Origin: Parus major
Taxonomy: Eukaryota; Chordata; Aves; Passeriformes; Paridae
Assembly: GCF_001522545.3 (NCBI RefSeq)
Contig: NC_031778.1
Span: 21,289,411-21,353,410, forward strand
Direction of reading: 5' to 3'
Length of the DNA stretch: 64,000 nt
The translations under genes and the position numbers were made by a program. Position 1 is the first letter of the stretch. Each line of letters starts with the position of its first letter. Shown in pieces: positions 1-14,556 of this stretch. Below the pieces are notes generated by a model. The model was not told where the DNA came from and did not search any database. It worked only from the letters and a program-made list of their open reading frames with translations.

Positions 1-2120
1 CTGCTGAACTGTATCTGAATTACCCCTGGAGTTGGCCCAGATCGAGCTAAATCCTCTTAAATGTGCCATTGAAATAACTCTCCTGAAATTTAGTTGTTGG
101 TGACACTGGCAAACCCTGTGAACACAAGTTGACGGTGTCACAATGTTCTAATTTCATTTGTTGTAATCCAACCAGGGGCTGTTTGGGGTGCAGTCCTGTT
201 GGCATCCTGTGCAGGCTTATTTCTAATGGTCTGGAAATCCATTGCAGGCAGAGCTGAGGGGCAGCAAAGGCTGCTGCCACCCTGGTGGCACCTACACCCT
301 TGCTGCCTTTTAGAGATCACCTGATCCCTGCCTTCTGGCACCTGGAGCATGATGGTGCTTGTCATAGTCCCATTTCACTAATTACTAAAATGGGAGAAGC
401 ATCACAGACAGGTATGAGCCCTTGCTCTGCTTTTATTTAATAATAATTATAATAAAAATTAAAAACCTTAAATCCTTTGCTCTTTCAGGGCTGCTGTCTG
501 AGCAGCAGAGGAGTCTGCTGCATACATGGAAATGTGGGAGGTGTGAGAGTGTGTGAGCAATGTGTATTTAGATGGACTTTTGGTCTAATTTGAAAATTGG
601 TTTGTTTTATACTGGCTTCAGTTGTAAAAAGGAATGATTAACCCAAACAGGAGCACCCGCGTTACTCACCTTTAATTATGTTTGCAATACATCATGGTGA
701 TATGGGGGAGCAGAAAGCCTTTCTGCATCCAGCACATTTGCCTCATAGCATATGGTCCTATGGAAACTGTTTTGATTCAGAGCCCCCAGTAGCATATGGT
801 GAAAAATCTGCCCCTGAAGTCAAATTGAAAGTAGAGGCTGGTCCCAGGCCCCAGAGGACCCCGTGTCTCCTGCCAGCCAGCAGGACTGGAGTCAGACTAT
901 GTGTCACTGTTTCACTCATCGTGAAGATTTTATATTTGGTTTGGGATGCTGGTGCATGGGGTTCTGGATGTAAAAGTCAGAAGAGATATGGTTCCTGTAA
1001 TGTCTGCAGAGATCCTTGTGTCGATAAGGTCAGCAGCAAGTTAATAGATTTTTATCTTCTCATCACATGAACTTAATATAGTGCAACTCTTGAAGGGGAG
1101 GGGAGAAACCTTCCTGCCATTATTTTCTGATGTGTTTCAGGGGGTTTTAAAAGACAGGGTGAGCCTTAAAAGCCCCTCTTTGCTTAAAATGAAAATCAAT
1201 AGTTCAAAATTATGAGTAAAAATATTTAAATATGAACAGAAGGCTAAACATTATGTAGTAACACAGCTAAAACTAATCAGAGCTGGGTGAAGAGGGATGT
1301 GTTTCACCATGGCAATGATGGAATGGATGAGAAGGGGGATGGAGATTTACTATTCTGTGTTCCCAACAGCACCAGTGATGCCAAAGCAACACTCAGCTCT
1401 GTGCTCCTGCCATGTAGTGACACAGAAGCCAAACCAGAGGCTTTATACTATAAAAATAACCATAAATGCTACTCCATGTTGTTCCTAAATCAATGCATTG
1501 ATGGGAATGAAGACTCTGATTGAGCCCTGAGGTCCTCACAAAAGCTTTGATAAAGAGGGTGAACAGTGCTGATAAATGTGGGTGCTGCTGCCAGGCTGCA
1601 GTGAAGAGGAATCAGGAGCAGGAACAGCAAGATGGGGAGGTAGAAAGATGCTCCATGGCCATAAACACCCGTCATCACCAAAATGTGGTGTTGCTCACAT
1701 TGCAGCCACTGTGGTGGAGGAGAGATTCTGTGGTGGCTGGGGAGGGAGCTGCTCCTGCACCAGCAGTGGAAACCCAGGGCTGAAATACGGCATCTCTGTC
1801 AGGGGCAGAATCCATGGAGGGACACCGCCGGGTCACGCTGACTAGTAGGGCTCAGCGATCAAACGTGTCACACCTGTCTTGGCCACGGGTGCAGGTGTTC
1901 TAGGTCAGCTCTCGCTGTGGTTATCAATCGCTGACAGTTGACAGTTTAATTTTACACCACAAGTACCTCATTACTTGTGTAGGCACTTGAAGAACATGTG
2001 GGCACTGGGTTGGATCAGTGATCAATGACAAAGGTTGCGCAGGGTGCAAGTGGTAGCAGTAAAAGTGAAGGTCTCCGTGCATGAGTTGGCAGTGGTGGGG
2101 ATACATGACAAGGGGAGTTT
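1..2120. other. Non-coding unique sequence, no gene recognised
   Basis: No open frame here shows a recognisable domain; the longest (130 codons at 678-1070) has no known motif and no splice context. An A/T-rich patch lies at about 431-470. A short hairpin with 8-bp arms sits at about 708-724. Two TGACAG cores (MEIS/TGIF-type) lie side by side near 1931-1947. None of these is enough for a functional call. Confidence 0.6.
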
Positions 2121-3140
2121 AGCTGACAAACAGTCTGTCAGGACTGGAAGAATGGAGGCTCGCCGGAGAGCTGGCGCTCCATTATAAAATACAGCTCGCC
2201 ATTTAAAAGAGGAGGGGGGGAAAGAAAGATAAAAAAAGGCTCTTGCTTTGAAAAACTGTTTAAACAAATTTAATGCATGTGAGGGACTGTAAATTTTTAT
2301 TCTACAAGCATTTATTTCACGACATGGAAGCATCCAGGTGTTCAGGAATTTTGTATTAAAGGAAAGTGGAGGTGCTGCTTTCATAGATGTACACACATGT
2401 GGTGCTGCTGGCTTGGGTTGCCCAGTGGGTGCTGATTTGAGATGTTCAATGTGTTAACCAAACCTTTCTCCATGAGATTCCTCCTCTCTGTGTATTGATA
2501 GGACGATTTATGACTAAATCTGTTGTTATGGATTTCTTCTGCCACAGTAGGGAAAAATTTGTTTCAACACACTTAAAAGTGTTGCTTTAATCAATCCCAT
2601 CCAACTTTCTCTTGTTTTCCTTTGCGGGGTTTCCAACATTCTTTTCCACGTTGAATCTACCCGTCGGATTTTGTCACTGGGGCGATGACAGAAAGAAAGA
2701 GACATATGGCACTAGTTTGGTAGAGCTGTGGATCTTGCAGGAGGATGTAAATCTTGTTTGCTTGAGAAACCGCACTGCAAGACGCTTTGCTCGAGGTATA
2801 ATGTAGCTGCGTTATTGAGTGCACCTTATAATAATTGATATGGTGGGAAACGGTATTAATGGAAATAATGGGAATTTCACCCAAACCGTAGTAAATAAGG
2901 AAAAGACTAATAGTCTTTGCCCTCCGCTGAATTGAACACATCTTAAAAAAAGATTCTTGATTATGTCTTGGGTGCTGATTAGGTGCAGGCTAACTTTGAT
3001 CACATCACCTACGGTTCCCACCGAAATGCGCGGCGCGAGTCGCAATTTTAGAAATTGTTAAAATGATTGAATAAGCAGCTTGGAAAACACACGGTGCTAA
3101 AAAATGAGATGCACGCTCCGTGTTGGTGTTTGGTATTGAT
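2121..3140. other. Non-coding; small GC pocket with TATA-like box and a CpG cluster
   Basis: A GC-rich pocket at about 2158-2180 is followed by a TATA-like octamer at 2183-2190 and a G/A-rich run. A second pocket at 3021-3043 packs several CpGs into about 23 bp of otherwise CpG-poor DNA. Either could be part of a regulatory element. No transcript structure or open frame supports a promoter, so this is descriptive only. Confidence 0.3.
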
Positions 3141-6100
3141 TTAGTAACAGTGCTGGGAAGCTCTCACGGTGCTTGGTGTGCAGGCCAAGAGGTCCCTCTC
3201 CCACCACTCCCCTGCAAAGCCAAGACACCATCGTCCTTGCTCTTTTTTAGCCCCAATGTATGTCCAGACTTTAATAAATGACAATGGAAATGAATCCAAC
3301 CTCATGTTAAGGATGGAAAAAACATCTTTATTAATCATAACAAAGGACCCAAAATTCAAAACTGGGATTCAGATACCCTATAAATATTAATTAACTTTCA
3401 AACCAAATCTGGATTTTTGCAGAGTCTGATAATACTATGGTCTTTTTTTTTTTTTCTTATTCTGTGTCTTCTAATATTAATTTTAACTTTATTCTTGTTG
3501 GTAGAGAGAGAAGTTTTGGAGATGTGCTGTTGATATATCTAGTGATGAACTGAACTTTATAAAACACTTGTTTTATATTGTCACAGCCATCAGAATGGTG
3601 ATCCTGATTTCAGCTCCAAATTAGTCTGTCAGTGTTCAAACAGGCAATTAAGATTATTTTAATTATTTTTTCTATTATTCTGTGCAAGTCACATTAGAAA
3701 TTTCCTTGCCACATTTATTTTCTTTTTAGTGAAAATAACCTCCTGTAAAATTTGGAATAGGGCCACCCATGATAAAAGATCACATCTGATGGATAAATAT
3801 AGTACATTTTGGTGGCCTGGTAGGTATAGTAATTATCAGTAATCAGGTGTCTTGTTGGGACTAGACTGACTGTAAATTTGATTATGTGCAAAGGAATATT
3901 TAAGGCAACCTGAAAGCAAGTCTCTGGCTTATGAAGCAAAAATGTTGAGTTGGGTCCTGATGTTGACTTGAACAATTCCATCAACTCTAGTGGGATGAAG
4001 AATTGCCCACAGGGCTGTCTTCATATGGTAACTTGCCAAACACACTTTAAATTGTCTTGAAATCAATAGATCCATGAACCCACTTGTTGTATATAGATCT
4101 GTATTATCTAACCAACCACATGCTGGAGGAGGAGAGGAACGAGCCAGTTGTGGGTGTGTTGAACCATTTAAATGCTGTGGCACCACAGATGCGAGAATGA
4201 GACAGAAACATGGGCAATGGCAGGAGAACAAGGGGAGCTGGGAGGAGAAAGGAGGTGGGAGAGATGAGCAGACTTTTCTGTCCCTCCTTGAAGGATAATA
4301 TTTCAGGGATCTGATGGGATATAAAAGCCTGGAAGGGTTGTGATGGGCAAATGAAGGAAAAAATACCTTGAGAGACGGAGGAAATTCTGGGCTGTGAGCA
4401 GCAGTAATTTGGGTCACTGTTAGGCCAAGCTAGATAAAATGAGCTCTGGAGCAGTAGTGGAGAGGAGCACACACTCCAGCAGAGAGGGAAGAAGCAAAGA
4501 AAGGGGAACCAACTGAATTCAAATAGTTGTGATAGTACAAGGGTCTTTTCTTACAAGACTTTGGAAAACCAAGAGTTTTCTGACTTGTGGGTCCAGCTTG
4601 CCCCAGATGGGTATCAAGGGAGTATCCAGCAAGACTGGTGCTGTGTAAAGGAAAGGTAAACTTTGCACGAAATATCCAATATCAGAAAATATCTAGCAGA
4701 AAAGTAATTGCCAGAACCTGTGGTGATCTCCAGTCTGTGCAATGTCAGAATGTTCAGTGAGTGCCTTCACCGAAGTTTGAGTCAGTGGAGTCAGGGAAAC
4801 AACCACCTTGAGTTTTTAAGGAATTGTTGGGCCACGTGTTTCCCCTGGTGACACTGGTACAAATCCAGGGCAATCCCACCAAAGCTGGAGATTGCTCTGG
4901 CTTTTTGCAGGGTACAGACACTTGGGTTAGCCAACAGAGGTCACTTACACAATGTGACCTCATTGCAGTTGGTGCTGCTCTGCACTTGAGGTGATTGAGT
5001 GAAGAAGTTGGCTCAGTTGCTTCTGAGGAAACAGCAGTGCTCGTGTTTCTAGGTGTTGCTTTAAATATAGGGCATTTTCTTTTCACATTTGTTATTCAGA
5101 GCTAAAATGGGGCTGGTCTTTTCAAGCTAGATCAAAATGTTACTTTAGGGTTTGTTGGGTTTTATTTTTTTGCACCTCCTTTCTCCTTTACCACAAACAG
5201 TCTACTTTTACATTTCCTAAAAGCTTCTTGGATTTAACAGGAATAAATTCTGTGCTCTCCTGCAAGTAGGTTTAGCTTTGTTGCCCATTAAGCAGCAGTG
5301 CCCATTGTGACCAGTTGAGAAATGGATCCAGTGCATTCAAACTTTATATAATACATGACATAAGACACAAATGGGCCCTCTTCATCGCCTCCACCTACTC
5401 GGTGGCTTCTTCTCTTTTGGTTTGTTTTCTGTTGGCTCTCTGTCTCACTGCTGGGTGAGGTGTATCCCTATGTCACACTGCTCTTAAGAGGGAGAGATTT
5501 AAAATTTTTCAACCACTAATTTTTTTAAGAAAATATTTTGAAATGAAGAGTTTACAGCAGCATTGATGGTATAAAACTCATTCCTTTTGTCCATGAGCTT
5601 CCCTTGCTGAAGGAGCACTGGGAAGAGTGCTTGGGTTATTTAAAATAAGATTTTCCTAATGTTTTTAGGGCAAAATACATTCATCTTTGCATAGGACTAA
5701 ATCACAGGAGATGAGTGATTGTCACTGTGTTGCAGCAGGGGTTTTGGGAGTGTCTTCTCCTGCTCAGGGCTTATCTCTTTTGCTGGGTCCTGGAACCAAA
5801 GGCTGGGGAAGCTGAGGGCTGTCAGAGGGAGAGATGGGACACAAATCAAAGCACGTGTAAGGCCTTCCTCTGCTCTTATTTGGATTATTTGCAGATTTTT
5901 TTGCTGATTTGCATGAAAGCAGAGTTGTAACTTTATTAAACACTGCTATAATGACTTCAGCACAGCTCAGGAATATCATCTGCTGCCATCTCCTCCATGC
6001 AGAGCCCTGTATTGAGAGGGCGGCAGTGTGAGAAAGACAAATGGGATCAGGATGCTTTTCATATGAGTGAGTAGTACAGACAGAGTGCTTTGGGGGGGAA

Positions 6101-7300
6101 GACAGGGAAATCTGGGACTAGGTGCCATGCAAAGCAAACCCTGCCTGATTTGAAAGATGGAGAGAATGTGCTGTGATGTTACCGGTGGGAAAAGATGAGC
6201 AGGTGAGAGAAGAATGTCAAGCACCTGCACTGTGATTCTGGAACACTGTGGTGGTTGGGCAGGAGGAGTTTGCTGTTTGTTCTTGCCTTGCTGGTCAGAT
6301 CATGAGCCACATGCTTTGTGTGAGGAGGAGCTGCAAACACTGCACCTTGCTAAAGTCCTGTAAGTCCTCCAAAGACAAGAATAAATACGCTATCTTTCCA
6401 AAAACACAAAGAAGGAATGATGCTGGAAAGCCAGGCAGGATTGGGCATGGGGCAGGTGAGGAGGTGACAGCTCAGCCCCATGTCAGGATGTTGCAATGGG
6501 AGCTGCAGATCGTCACCCTCTTTGCTGGCATGTTAACACCGCTAATATACAACCAGACTGCAGAAAAAGATTAAAAAAAATGCATTTTATTTTCTTTTGT
6601 GGGTAAGTGAGCCACAAGGCCCTGTGGGGGAGGCACAGTGCACTGCCCTGGGATGCTTGGCTCTCTGCAGGGGATGGGATGGAGGGAAGCTCTGGGAGAT
6701 GCTCTGGCCCACACCAGGAGCGCATCCGCCCCGGTGCTGCTCCGATGCTCCCCATATTTGGTGGTCTTTAATTTGGCATTACATACTCGGGGCTTGTCTG
6801 CAGCTCGTATGATTCAAAGTTCTCCATGGGGTCTAATGTACAAGGCCTGGCCTGTTTTCATTAGGTTTCCTGAGCTCTCCTCCCTTCTCCCCAGTGTTGC
6901 CGCACAAAGACACTTTTGTCAGGCGATGTTGGACTCTCCTCAAAATCCAAGCACTTTCAGGAAAGGACTTGGAAGTCTATCTTCTCAGTTTCCATATCCC
7001 TTTGCCCTCTGCTCTGGCATTTGGTTTGATTGGTTGTAGAGTTGTCCTTTCCCCCCCGCCCCCCACTACTTCTTTTTGTTGATCTGTCTGCGATGGAGTC
7101 TATCTTGCAAAGAAAAAAGTGTATTGCAAATTGTGTAAGCCAGCTCTCTGAATTATTGCACATTGTAAAGTATTAACTCCTTCAGTCCTTAGCTGGTTTA
7201 AGTGCTAGGACCAAAATCATGATAGGAATGTTAAAGGAGTATTATTATATTTTATGTTCACTGCCACAGGTTTAGTAAGAAATTTAATCCCCCCTCTCTT
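3141..7300. other. Non-coding unique sequence, nothing recognised
   Basis: This stretch has mixed composition with short T-runs (for example 3442-3456). I found no repeat family, RNA gene or convincing exon. The open frames are short, overlap on both strands and have no recognisable protein character. Confidence 0.6.
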
Positions 7301-9230
7301 GCTCACACTCTCTCTCTGCCTCTTGAGAAAAAAAGAAAAAGAAAAAAATAGGAGGAAAACTGGCACCAAACTTCCATTTGACTTGGCAACTTTTTCACTA
7401 ATGTGATTTGATATGCTTTACTAGAAGGGGTAACATGCTAATGTTTCAGAAGAAACCGATTTTCTATTAGTGAAAGTATGGTATATAAAAGATCAGGCAT
7501 TGCTATTAAATTCTTCAATCAATGAATTTATAGCCTATTCTAAGTGGTAATGATATAATGGAATGCAATATTTTAATATTGGAAAATATGTTTTGTTTGA
7601 CGCTTTGGGGATTCCAGGAAATACTGCTATTTATGTAGCTGCATCTGTGCAAAAATTAAAAACAGGGGAAAAAGCAGATTATAAAAGGAAACACAGCCAA
7701 ATTGTCTGAAGTCAATCTATCCAAGATGCTTTCATAATGTATTGTATAAAAATAATGTTTGATTTTTTCATGTATCTGTTTCCTCAGTGTATGATTTTAT
7801 CATGATTTATGCACCCAGGTACTGATACTGTGAATAGAGTGGTGGGTACTACTTTGTTTCACACATTTCTAAACCATTTTAGATTACTTTTTCAGGGGCA
7901 GAGGTGGAAATAGTATTTCTGCCTATGGGATATAATTATATTACAGTTCCTACAGAAGAGGCCTAAGTACAGCCCCAATGTTTCAATTAATAATGCACTG
8001 TCAGCTCTGAGGGATGATATGAAACTGTATTGGATCAAAGATTACCAGCATCAGGCAGGGTTGCTGCTCTCTCTGTTTTTCTTTTTTCTTTTCTTTTTTA
8101 TTTTTTTTTAATGTGTCTGATTGACTCTCTGCAGTTTTTGAAGAATAATATTTTGTTTAAAAGTAAAATATTACATTCTTGCAAGCCTGATTAGGTTACT
8201 TCTAGGGGTGGGAGTTGGTTCCTCGCCGTATATGAGCAGATGTTAAACTCCTTCCATTGTATTTTAACATCTAACATCTTGCATATACCTTTTAATTGTT
8301 AATGTGGTCAGGCAATAAATTCACTGTCTATGGGGAACTAAGAATAATTTTCCAAATTTCATTCTCTCTAGCCAGTTGCTAGGAAATGAAGTGCTTTGGT
8401 TAATAATGCATTTAAGATATTAGCAAGATCTCAGTTTAATATTTGTTCTGTATTTACGTTAAATTCTGACCAAAAGAGAAAGCGTAATTAAAATACATTT
8501 AGTTTTTGGTAGCATTTAGCACTGGCTTGAGACATACTACTAAAAATTATGAAATCATTTTGCAGACGAATAAGAAAATATTCTTTGAAATCTGACAAGG
8601 TTTATTTGAAATAATGCTTACTTTAAAAAATAACTCCTTTTAGGTCTTACAATTCTACACTTCTTACTGAAAAATGGTTTCCCAGTAGCATACATATCCT
8701 GTATCAATGTAACTAAATTTATATTGTTATAAATTTTTGAGGTTGGATTCTTGAGTTTTGAAATTAAATAACCACAGTTAACTGTATTAAATGTAGACTC
8801 GAATTTGATCGAAAATAAGTAAAGCACTTATGACAACCTCTGTAAATGCTTAAATACTTTAGTTGTGTTTGTGAGCATTAAATTGTATTATAAGGAGCCA
8901 ACACTGAGTATACAAGCTCCTGTGGGACATCCTGGACTTTTGGGAGATTAAAAAATCGTGCATTAATGAAATTTTGCAAGTATTTTATTTAATAGATAGT
9001 GCTTTTCAGGGTATGCAAAATAATTGCTAGCAGAACGCTATATGCATCTTTACACTCACACCACATAACGTATATAATTACTTGGAGAAACTGCTTAACT
9101 TTAATGGGGCATTTCTTGATCATATAATAGGAAAACTAACAGCTTTAATTAAGATTTATGAAGCAGAGAGGTAATATATTCTGCTAAATTAGGTAACTAT
9201 TGGTGGGTAGTGTATTTTTAAGCAATTAAA
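7301..9230. other. AT-rich unique block, possible conserved non-coding DNA
   Basis: This is a long AT-rich stretch with very few open frames and many homeodomain-type TAAT/ATTA cores. A purine-rich run at about 7326-7352 and a T/C-rich run at 8067-8109 interrupt it. The texture resembles gene-desert or intronic DNA near developmental genes. Conservation itself cannot be seen from one sequence. Confidence 0.3.
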
Positions 9231-12200
9231 GGCTCGATCCTGCAGCTCTTTTGCTGTGTGAGCTGTTGCCAGCTCATGCAAGGAGTCCTGCAGCCACCTG
9301 AGAGAGGGCTGTGGGAATGGGGCTGGGTCTTGTGTTTTAGAGTCCCTAAGGTATGGCAGGAAAGAGCTGCTGGTTTTATTCCTGGTTTTAGGCCTGGCTT
9401 TGAGTAGTTTTTCCTACTCCAAGTGAGTGTCACGTAGCAATCACCAGGAGGAAGCATCGTCCTTGGTGGCTCGTGAGAGTGGTGGATCAGCTCCAAGGAG
9501 GGCTCATCACTGGAGGGAAGGGCAAACAAGGCTGTTGGGGGATAAGCTGGAGTGAGGAGCAAGCAGGGAATTGTCTCCATCTGGAAAACTATCCATCAGA
9601 AGAGAGGTGCAAGGGGCTGTTGGAAAGGCTGTGTTGTGTGGTGGGGCAGCACATGGGTTGCCACGTGCTGGAAAACCCCACAGATATGTGTAGAAAATGG
9701 GATTGGACCAGAACCCTTTGAATTGTCATGGTGTAGTCTCCCATTCTATTTTTTTTTTCATGTGTTGCATGATGAATTTGATTTCCCCTCATTAAATCAC
9801 AGATGAGTGTATCTCTGGTGTGATCATGGCCAATATTTGCATTTCTGCTGCATCCTTGCATGTCTGTGAAACTGGAGAAGGAATACCAGCCATGCATAGT
9901 CCTTTATTTCAAAAAATGATCCAAATTTTAAACCACAATTGTACACAAACAATCTTCTATAAATGGTTAATTTCAACCCAAGCACACCTGAGCAGAAATC
10001 ACTGCTTTTCTGAGGTAAAAACACCTGATCAACAGAGATCCTCTGAACTAAGTATGAGAAACATCTGAATTAGTGAGGGATTGATTTATTTTTAAAAGCG
10101 GGCCAGACACTTTAATGCAGTTTAATGCCTGGTAGAAATTAAAAGTTCCACTCCACAGATTTCTTTAGAAGTCTACTTTATAATTGCAAAATGGGGAAAC
10201 TTGACTAAGACCATTAGCTGGCCAGTTTTTCTGCTGGGCTGTGAACTCGTTTTTGGTTTTCCTTATGCAAGTGCCCCTTGAATCCAATGTTAGCCATATT
10301 ACTTGGAATTTACTCGGACTACCAAAAATAAATTTGTTTTATGGTTGAATTTAGATTGTTTTCCCTGTATTCAGACTAGTTCCCCATTTAAACTGGAGGA
10401 ACTTGCACTATCTGGACTAAGTAGAAACAGAACTGCAAAGGAAATAAGTGGTCCTTGAGCACTAGGATGTGGTAGGAATTGAATACATTTGGAATTCCAT
10501 TGGTATTCAGTTCCTCTGTGTTCCTGCCCTGTATTTTGCCCCAGTTCCTCAGCTCAAATCTTGTTGTTTCCCTGGTGCTCATTGTACCTCTCTGATGAAA
10601 AGAAGAAACCTCCCAAATTTTGGTGTAGGCTGCAAGTGTCAGCACTTGTTGACACCTCCCAGTTCAAACATTTATAGGAAAAGCAACTGGGGCAACCCCA
10701 GTTTTCACTTAAAATGCACTGAGTTTCCAGCACCACTTGTGGACAAGAAGTGCTTGAAAGCATTACCTGGAGTACCAAGCCCAGTATCTCACGAAACAAA
10801 AACTCTCTCAGGATTTTCAGGTCCCTCTTCTCCTAATTCATGACTTTTGTATCTTGCATGTGGGCAGTGTGCAGTTTTGGGGTCAGTCAGAGATGCTGGC
10901 CCCAAACTCAGCCCGTCGGTGCCCGTGCTTGCTCTGCATGCCACGTTTGAAAGCTCACATATCATCCAGGCAATATTTCTAATGAATCTGGCTTGGGAAA
11001 AATATGAGCACTAAACAGGAGAGTAGGGCCGTGGGAAGTACATTTTTAAAAGTACGCCCAACCAGATAAATAGACTTTTTAAACCCAAAATAAACAGATA
11101 GAGAAAACTCACTTAGGCAAAGGATGCATAAATTATCTTTACCCCGAGGATGCAGTAAGTTATTCCCTCTTTACATTCAAAACCTCTGTTTTCCAAGTCT
11201 GTATTTCATGTCTAATCACTAAGAATGCCCTCTTTGACTTCACCCGTGCCTGCAATCATGCCCTTTCCTGAGAAGGGCCCATTTGTCATGTTGGGAAAGA
11301 GGGTTTAATTAAGTAGGGAAAATGTACCTAAGGTGGAAACTGAGCTTTGGCCATGTTTCCATAGAAAATACATGAAAAAATATGTATAGATGAGCCTGAA
11401 CCCTTTTTTTTTTTTTCCTTCCTTCATGAAAGACATTTTTTGATTCCCCGCTTTAGTCTTCAAAACCCAAAGAGTTTCTGGGTAAGACAGATGAGTCCTG
11501 TATAAAAGAACAAGGGTGGAATGTGCATTTATTCCCCCCCAAAATACATTTTTCAAATTCACTTATTTTTCTACATTTCTTTTTTTCCTCTGGGAATCCA
11601 GTAAATGTCTCTGTTGTGCACTCCAAAGAGAGTCAAGGTTTTAACAGGGAGGGGTAAAGAAAAAAAGGCAATTTGCAGATCTCATGCTAAAATTCCAAGT
11701 ATTCCCTTAAAACAAAAAATATTGAGAGAAACAAAAGGGAAAACTATCAAGGAAAGCATTTAAATTACTGGAAGGCAAGGGAAACCTGAATTTTCATGCC
11801 AGCAAAAAAGGTTACATAGGTTTTATATCTGAACTTTATTTACTGTTGTGTTTTGTTGCATGTGATCTCTTACTATGAAAGAAATGCAGCAACCTGCAGA
11901 ACCTGTACCTCGTCCTTGAGTTGCAATACATGCAAAAATGCAAAAGGGATCTGCCTGTGGATTTTCCTAAGTTTTCAGGGCAAGCAGGGTGTTTTTTAAG
12001 CAAATCCATGGTCATGGTTTAGCTCCAGTCTCTAACTCTGGATCCTCAACACCCAGTGGGTCTCTCTGCTCCCACATTTTTGTTTTCCATGTTCTGCATC
12101 CTTAGGCCATTGTGACAATCTTGTTGATTTCTTTAAGGTGGTATTCAGTTAAAGTTTTGCCTGGCAAAGACAAGCAGTTGCTCTGATGGGGCAGTGCAGC

Positions 12201-14147
12201 TGGGTACTGGAAGACAGGCTGGTACTTGGCCAGTCCTTTAATTTCCACATTGCCACCTTATTCCCACAGACAAAACATGCCCCAAAGTGACTTTGCAGGT
12301 GCTGGCCAGTGCTTTGAAAGAGACATGTTGTAAAGGACTGATTTTGCTTCTCTGAAAGTTGTGGCAAAACTCACAAACTGGTGAAAAAGAGAACTGGGCT
12401 TATGTTATCCCAGGCATGGTTACAGTCCAGGCTTTTCTTATGGAACTATTTCCTAGGAAATCTGGGTTTATCTTCTGAAGCCATGGATTATTCTTCCCCA
12501 AGCTGAAATAAGATGCTGTGGGGACAAAAGGACAAGGGGTAGCAGAGTGACAGAAATGGCAGGTCCTCTCACAGAGCTATGGAAATGTGTCGACACTTTT
12601 GCAGAAGGGATGAGAGAAGCCTTCTTTTTCTTTACATGAAAAGCATGGGGAGGAAAGGAAAAGGGCTGCTGCATTTCTATCATCTATAATCCTCCACTTA
12701 ACCTATGAATTAGCCCTTGTGTGAGCAAAAAGGAAAGTTGGTGGCTAAACCATAACCCGCCCCCCCCAACTGGGTACAAGTCTTCCTTTTCCCGTCCTGA
12801 GCACTATATATATAATGGGCCCCTTGAATTAAGGAGATATATTAAAAAGAATCCTGGCTGGCTTGCCCCATTTTCTTTCTGGCTGTGCATATATTTATGT
12901 AATGTCCAATACCCCGGGACCAACCTCTTCAGAGCTGGTGTCAAGGTGTAAGGTGCAATTTTAACCTAGTAATTCCATACCCGCTTTAAACTGCTGGCAC
13001 GAATGTTGGCAGGAGTAGATGCCTAATTACTCGTTTATACCCAAACTGCAAATTAGGTTTAGCTTCAGTGTGCACTGTGGTTCACAGGGAGAGTGAAAAT
13101 ATGTGCAGAGTTACCTATAAGGGAGCCTGAGCCAGCAAAAACAGAGTTCTGAAAGTAGAAAATCCCGCAGTGAGCCGTACAGTTTGGCCAAGGACCCTCT
13201 CTCTCTGCCACAGCTGATACCTCGTACCTTAACAGAAAATATGACAGCTTTTGAAACAGAAAGGATGAGAGGACTTCTCTGTAGGTTGCCACAGGGGAGG
13301 AGATTCAGCTGAGCTAGCCTGAGCTGTCTGAATGTTTGGTTCCACCTTGATGTGGCACTCAAAGCCCTCTCAGTGGGTGAGAGTAAGAAGACCATAGTGA
13401 GTCCATCCCCCTGGGGTATGGCCTCCAATCTTCCTCCACTGACTGCAGCAAGAGCCTGGGTTCCCACTTGCTCAGAAGTGCATTCCCTAAAGCTAGGTGA
13501 GGTGCTTTCTGATCGTAGTTTGATAGCTCTAGATACTAAAATGCCAGAGTTTGTGGTTGTAGTTTATTTTTTGTGAAGCTGGCACCCAGAGGAACCCTCA
13601 CCATCATCCAGATCCCCTTCCTACCTGGGGGTAAGGTGGATCCTGAGTACTTGTGTGTTGGAATGCTCTTGTTCCATGCCTGGGCTGCATCCACAAAAGT
13701 TGTGTGAGGGTAGGAGCAAAGCAACTCAGTCTGGCCAAAGGGGATTTATCAGTGAATCCATGAATGAAGACAGAAGGATGTGGACTCAGTGATTTCTGGT
13801 CTCTTGCTATTTCTGCCAAACTGTGTCTAATGTGTGAACCATTGATGGCAGCTGCTTGGGGCTGGAGGCAAGGAAATGTCAGTGACAGTAGATGTGTTTG
13901 TTTATGCAGGCAAAAAGATGATGAAATGGGATGTGTGGCTCTTCCAAGGGAAGCTGTGTGTGTCCACTGAACAGAGCGGATCAGTGTTGTAAGCAAACTC
14001 CTCACCAAGAGACTGCTCTATCTCTGGGCAACACCACCAGCAAACCATTGTACCATCCTTGCTGAATATCCCCTTTACCTGAGTCCAGGAATGGCTTTGT
14101 CCTGAAGTAGCAGCAGGCATTTAGCAGTGAGTAGCCTCTGTGTGTGA
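9231..14147. other. Non-coding unique sequence, nothing recognised
   Basis: The stretch contains scattered T- and C-runs (11401-11416 T/C-rich, C-rich at about 12757-12768) and a short (TA)n at about 12804-12813. No repeat family or exon was recognised. The open frames at 9218-9580 (-), 10469-10843 (+) and 13604-14008 (-) show no known domain. Confidence 0.6.
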
Positions 14148-14196
14148 CTGGTGCCGGCCCGCAGCCCGGCTGGCCGCAGCGAGCGACGTGCCATTT
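14148..14196. other. Small CpG cluster
   Basis: About seven CpG dinucleotides fall within 50 bp, against a CpG-depleted background. It is too short for a CpG island by usual criteria. It may be part of an unmethylated regulatory element or a local GC fluctuation. Confidence 0.35.
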
Positions 14197-14444
14197 TTTA
14201 TTATGTAGAAGGAAATTTTGCAAATATGCCCAAGGGTGAGGCAACATCAATAAGCAGGGAATGAACGCTCTATTACATTCATTTGGTTTCGTAACTTCTG
14301 TTGGGTCACAGGGGAGCTGCTAAAGAAAACAAAACAAAATCTCTTGTATGCCGGCTATATTTAGTCGTACGGAGCTTTGCGTTTGTTCTGGGGTTGAAGA
14401 ACAGCATGTCCAAACCTGGAGCTTGAGGTTGAGTGTGTACTTAA

Positions 14445-14502
14445 GCCCTGGTCCTGCAAAAGCTTATGCATGTTCCTAACTTTGCACGTTTTGAGTACAA
14501 AT
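14445..14502 (+). repeat. Decayed MITE-like palindromic repeat, one arm
   Basis: The wording of this stretch (GTCCTGCAAA, then CTTATGCATG, then CTAACTTTGCAC) resembles one arm of a palindromic repeat that I recall as common in turtles, crocodilians and birds. The second arm is not visible, so this would be a half-element or a heavily decayed copy. The family name is not assigned. The match is from memory, not from a search. Confidence 0.4.
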
Positions 14503-14556
14503 GAGCTTTGGTCTAACGAGCCCGCTCACGGGATGTAATGGGAAATGTCTGTGACC

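Noticed and set aside
2183..2190. TATA-like box as a promoter
   Set aside because: No start-site or exon evidence, and such AT motifs are common in this composition.
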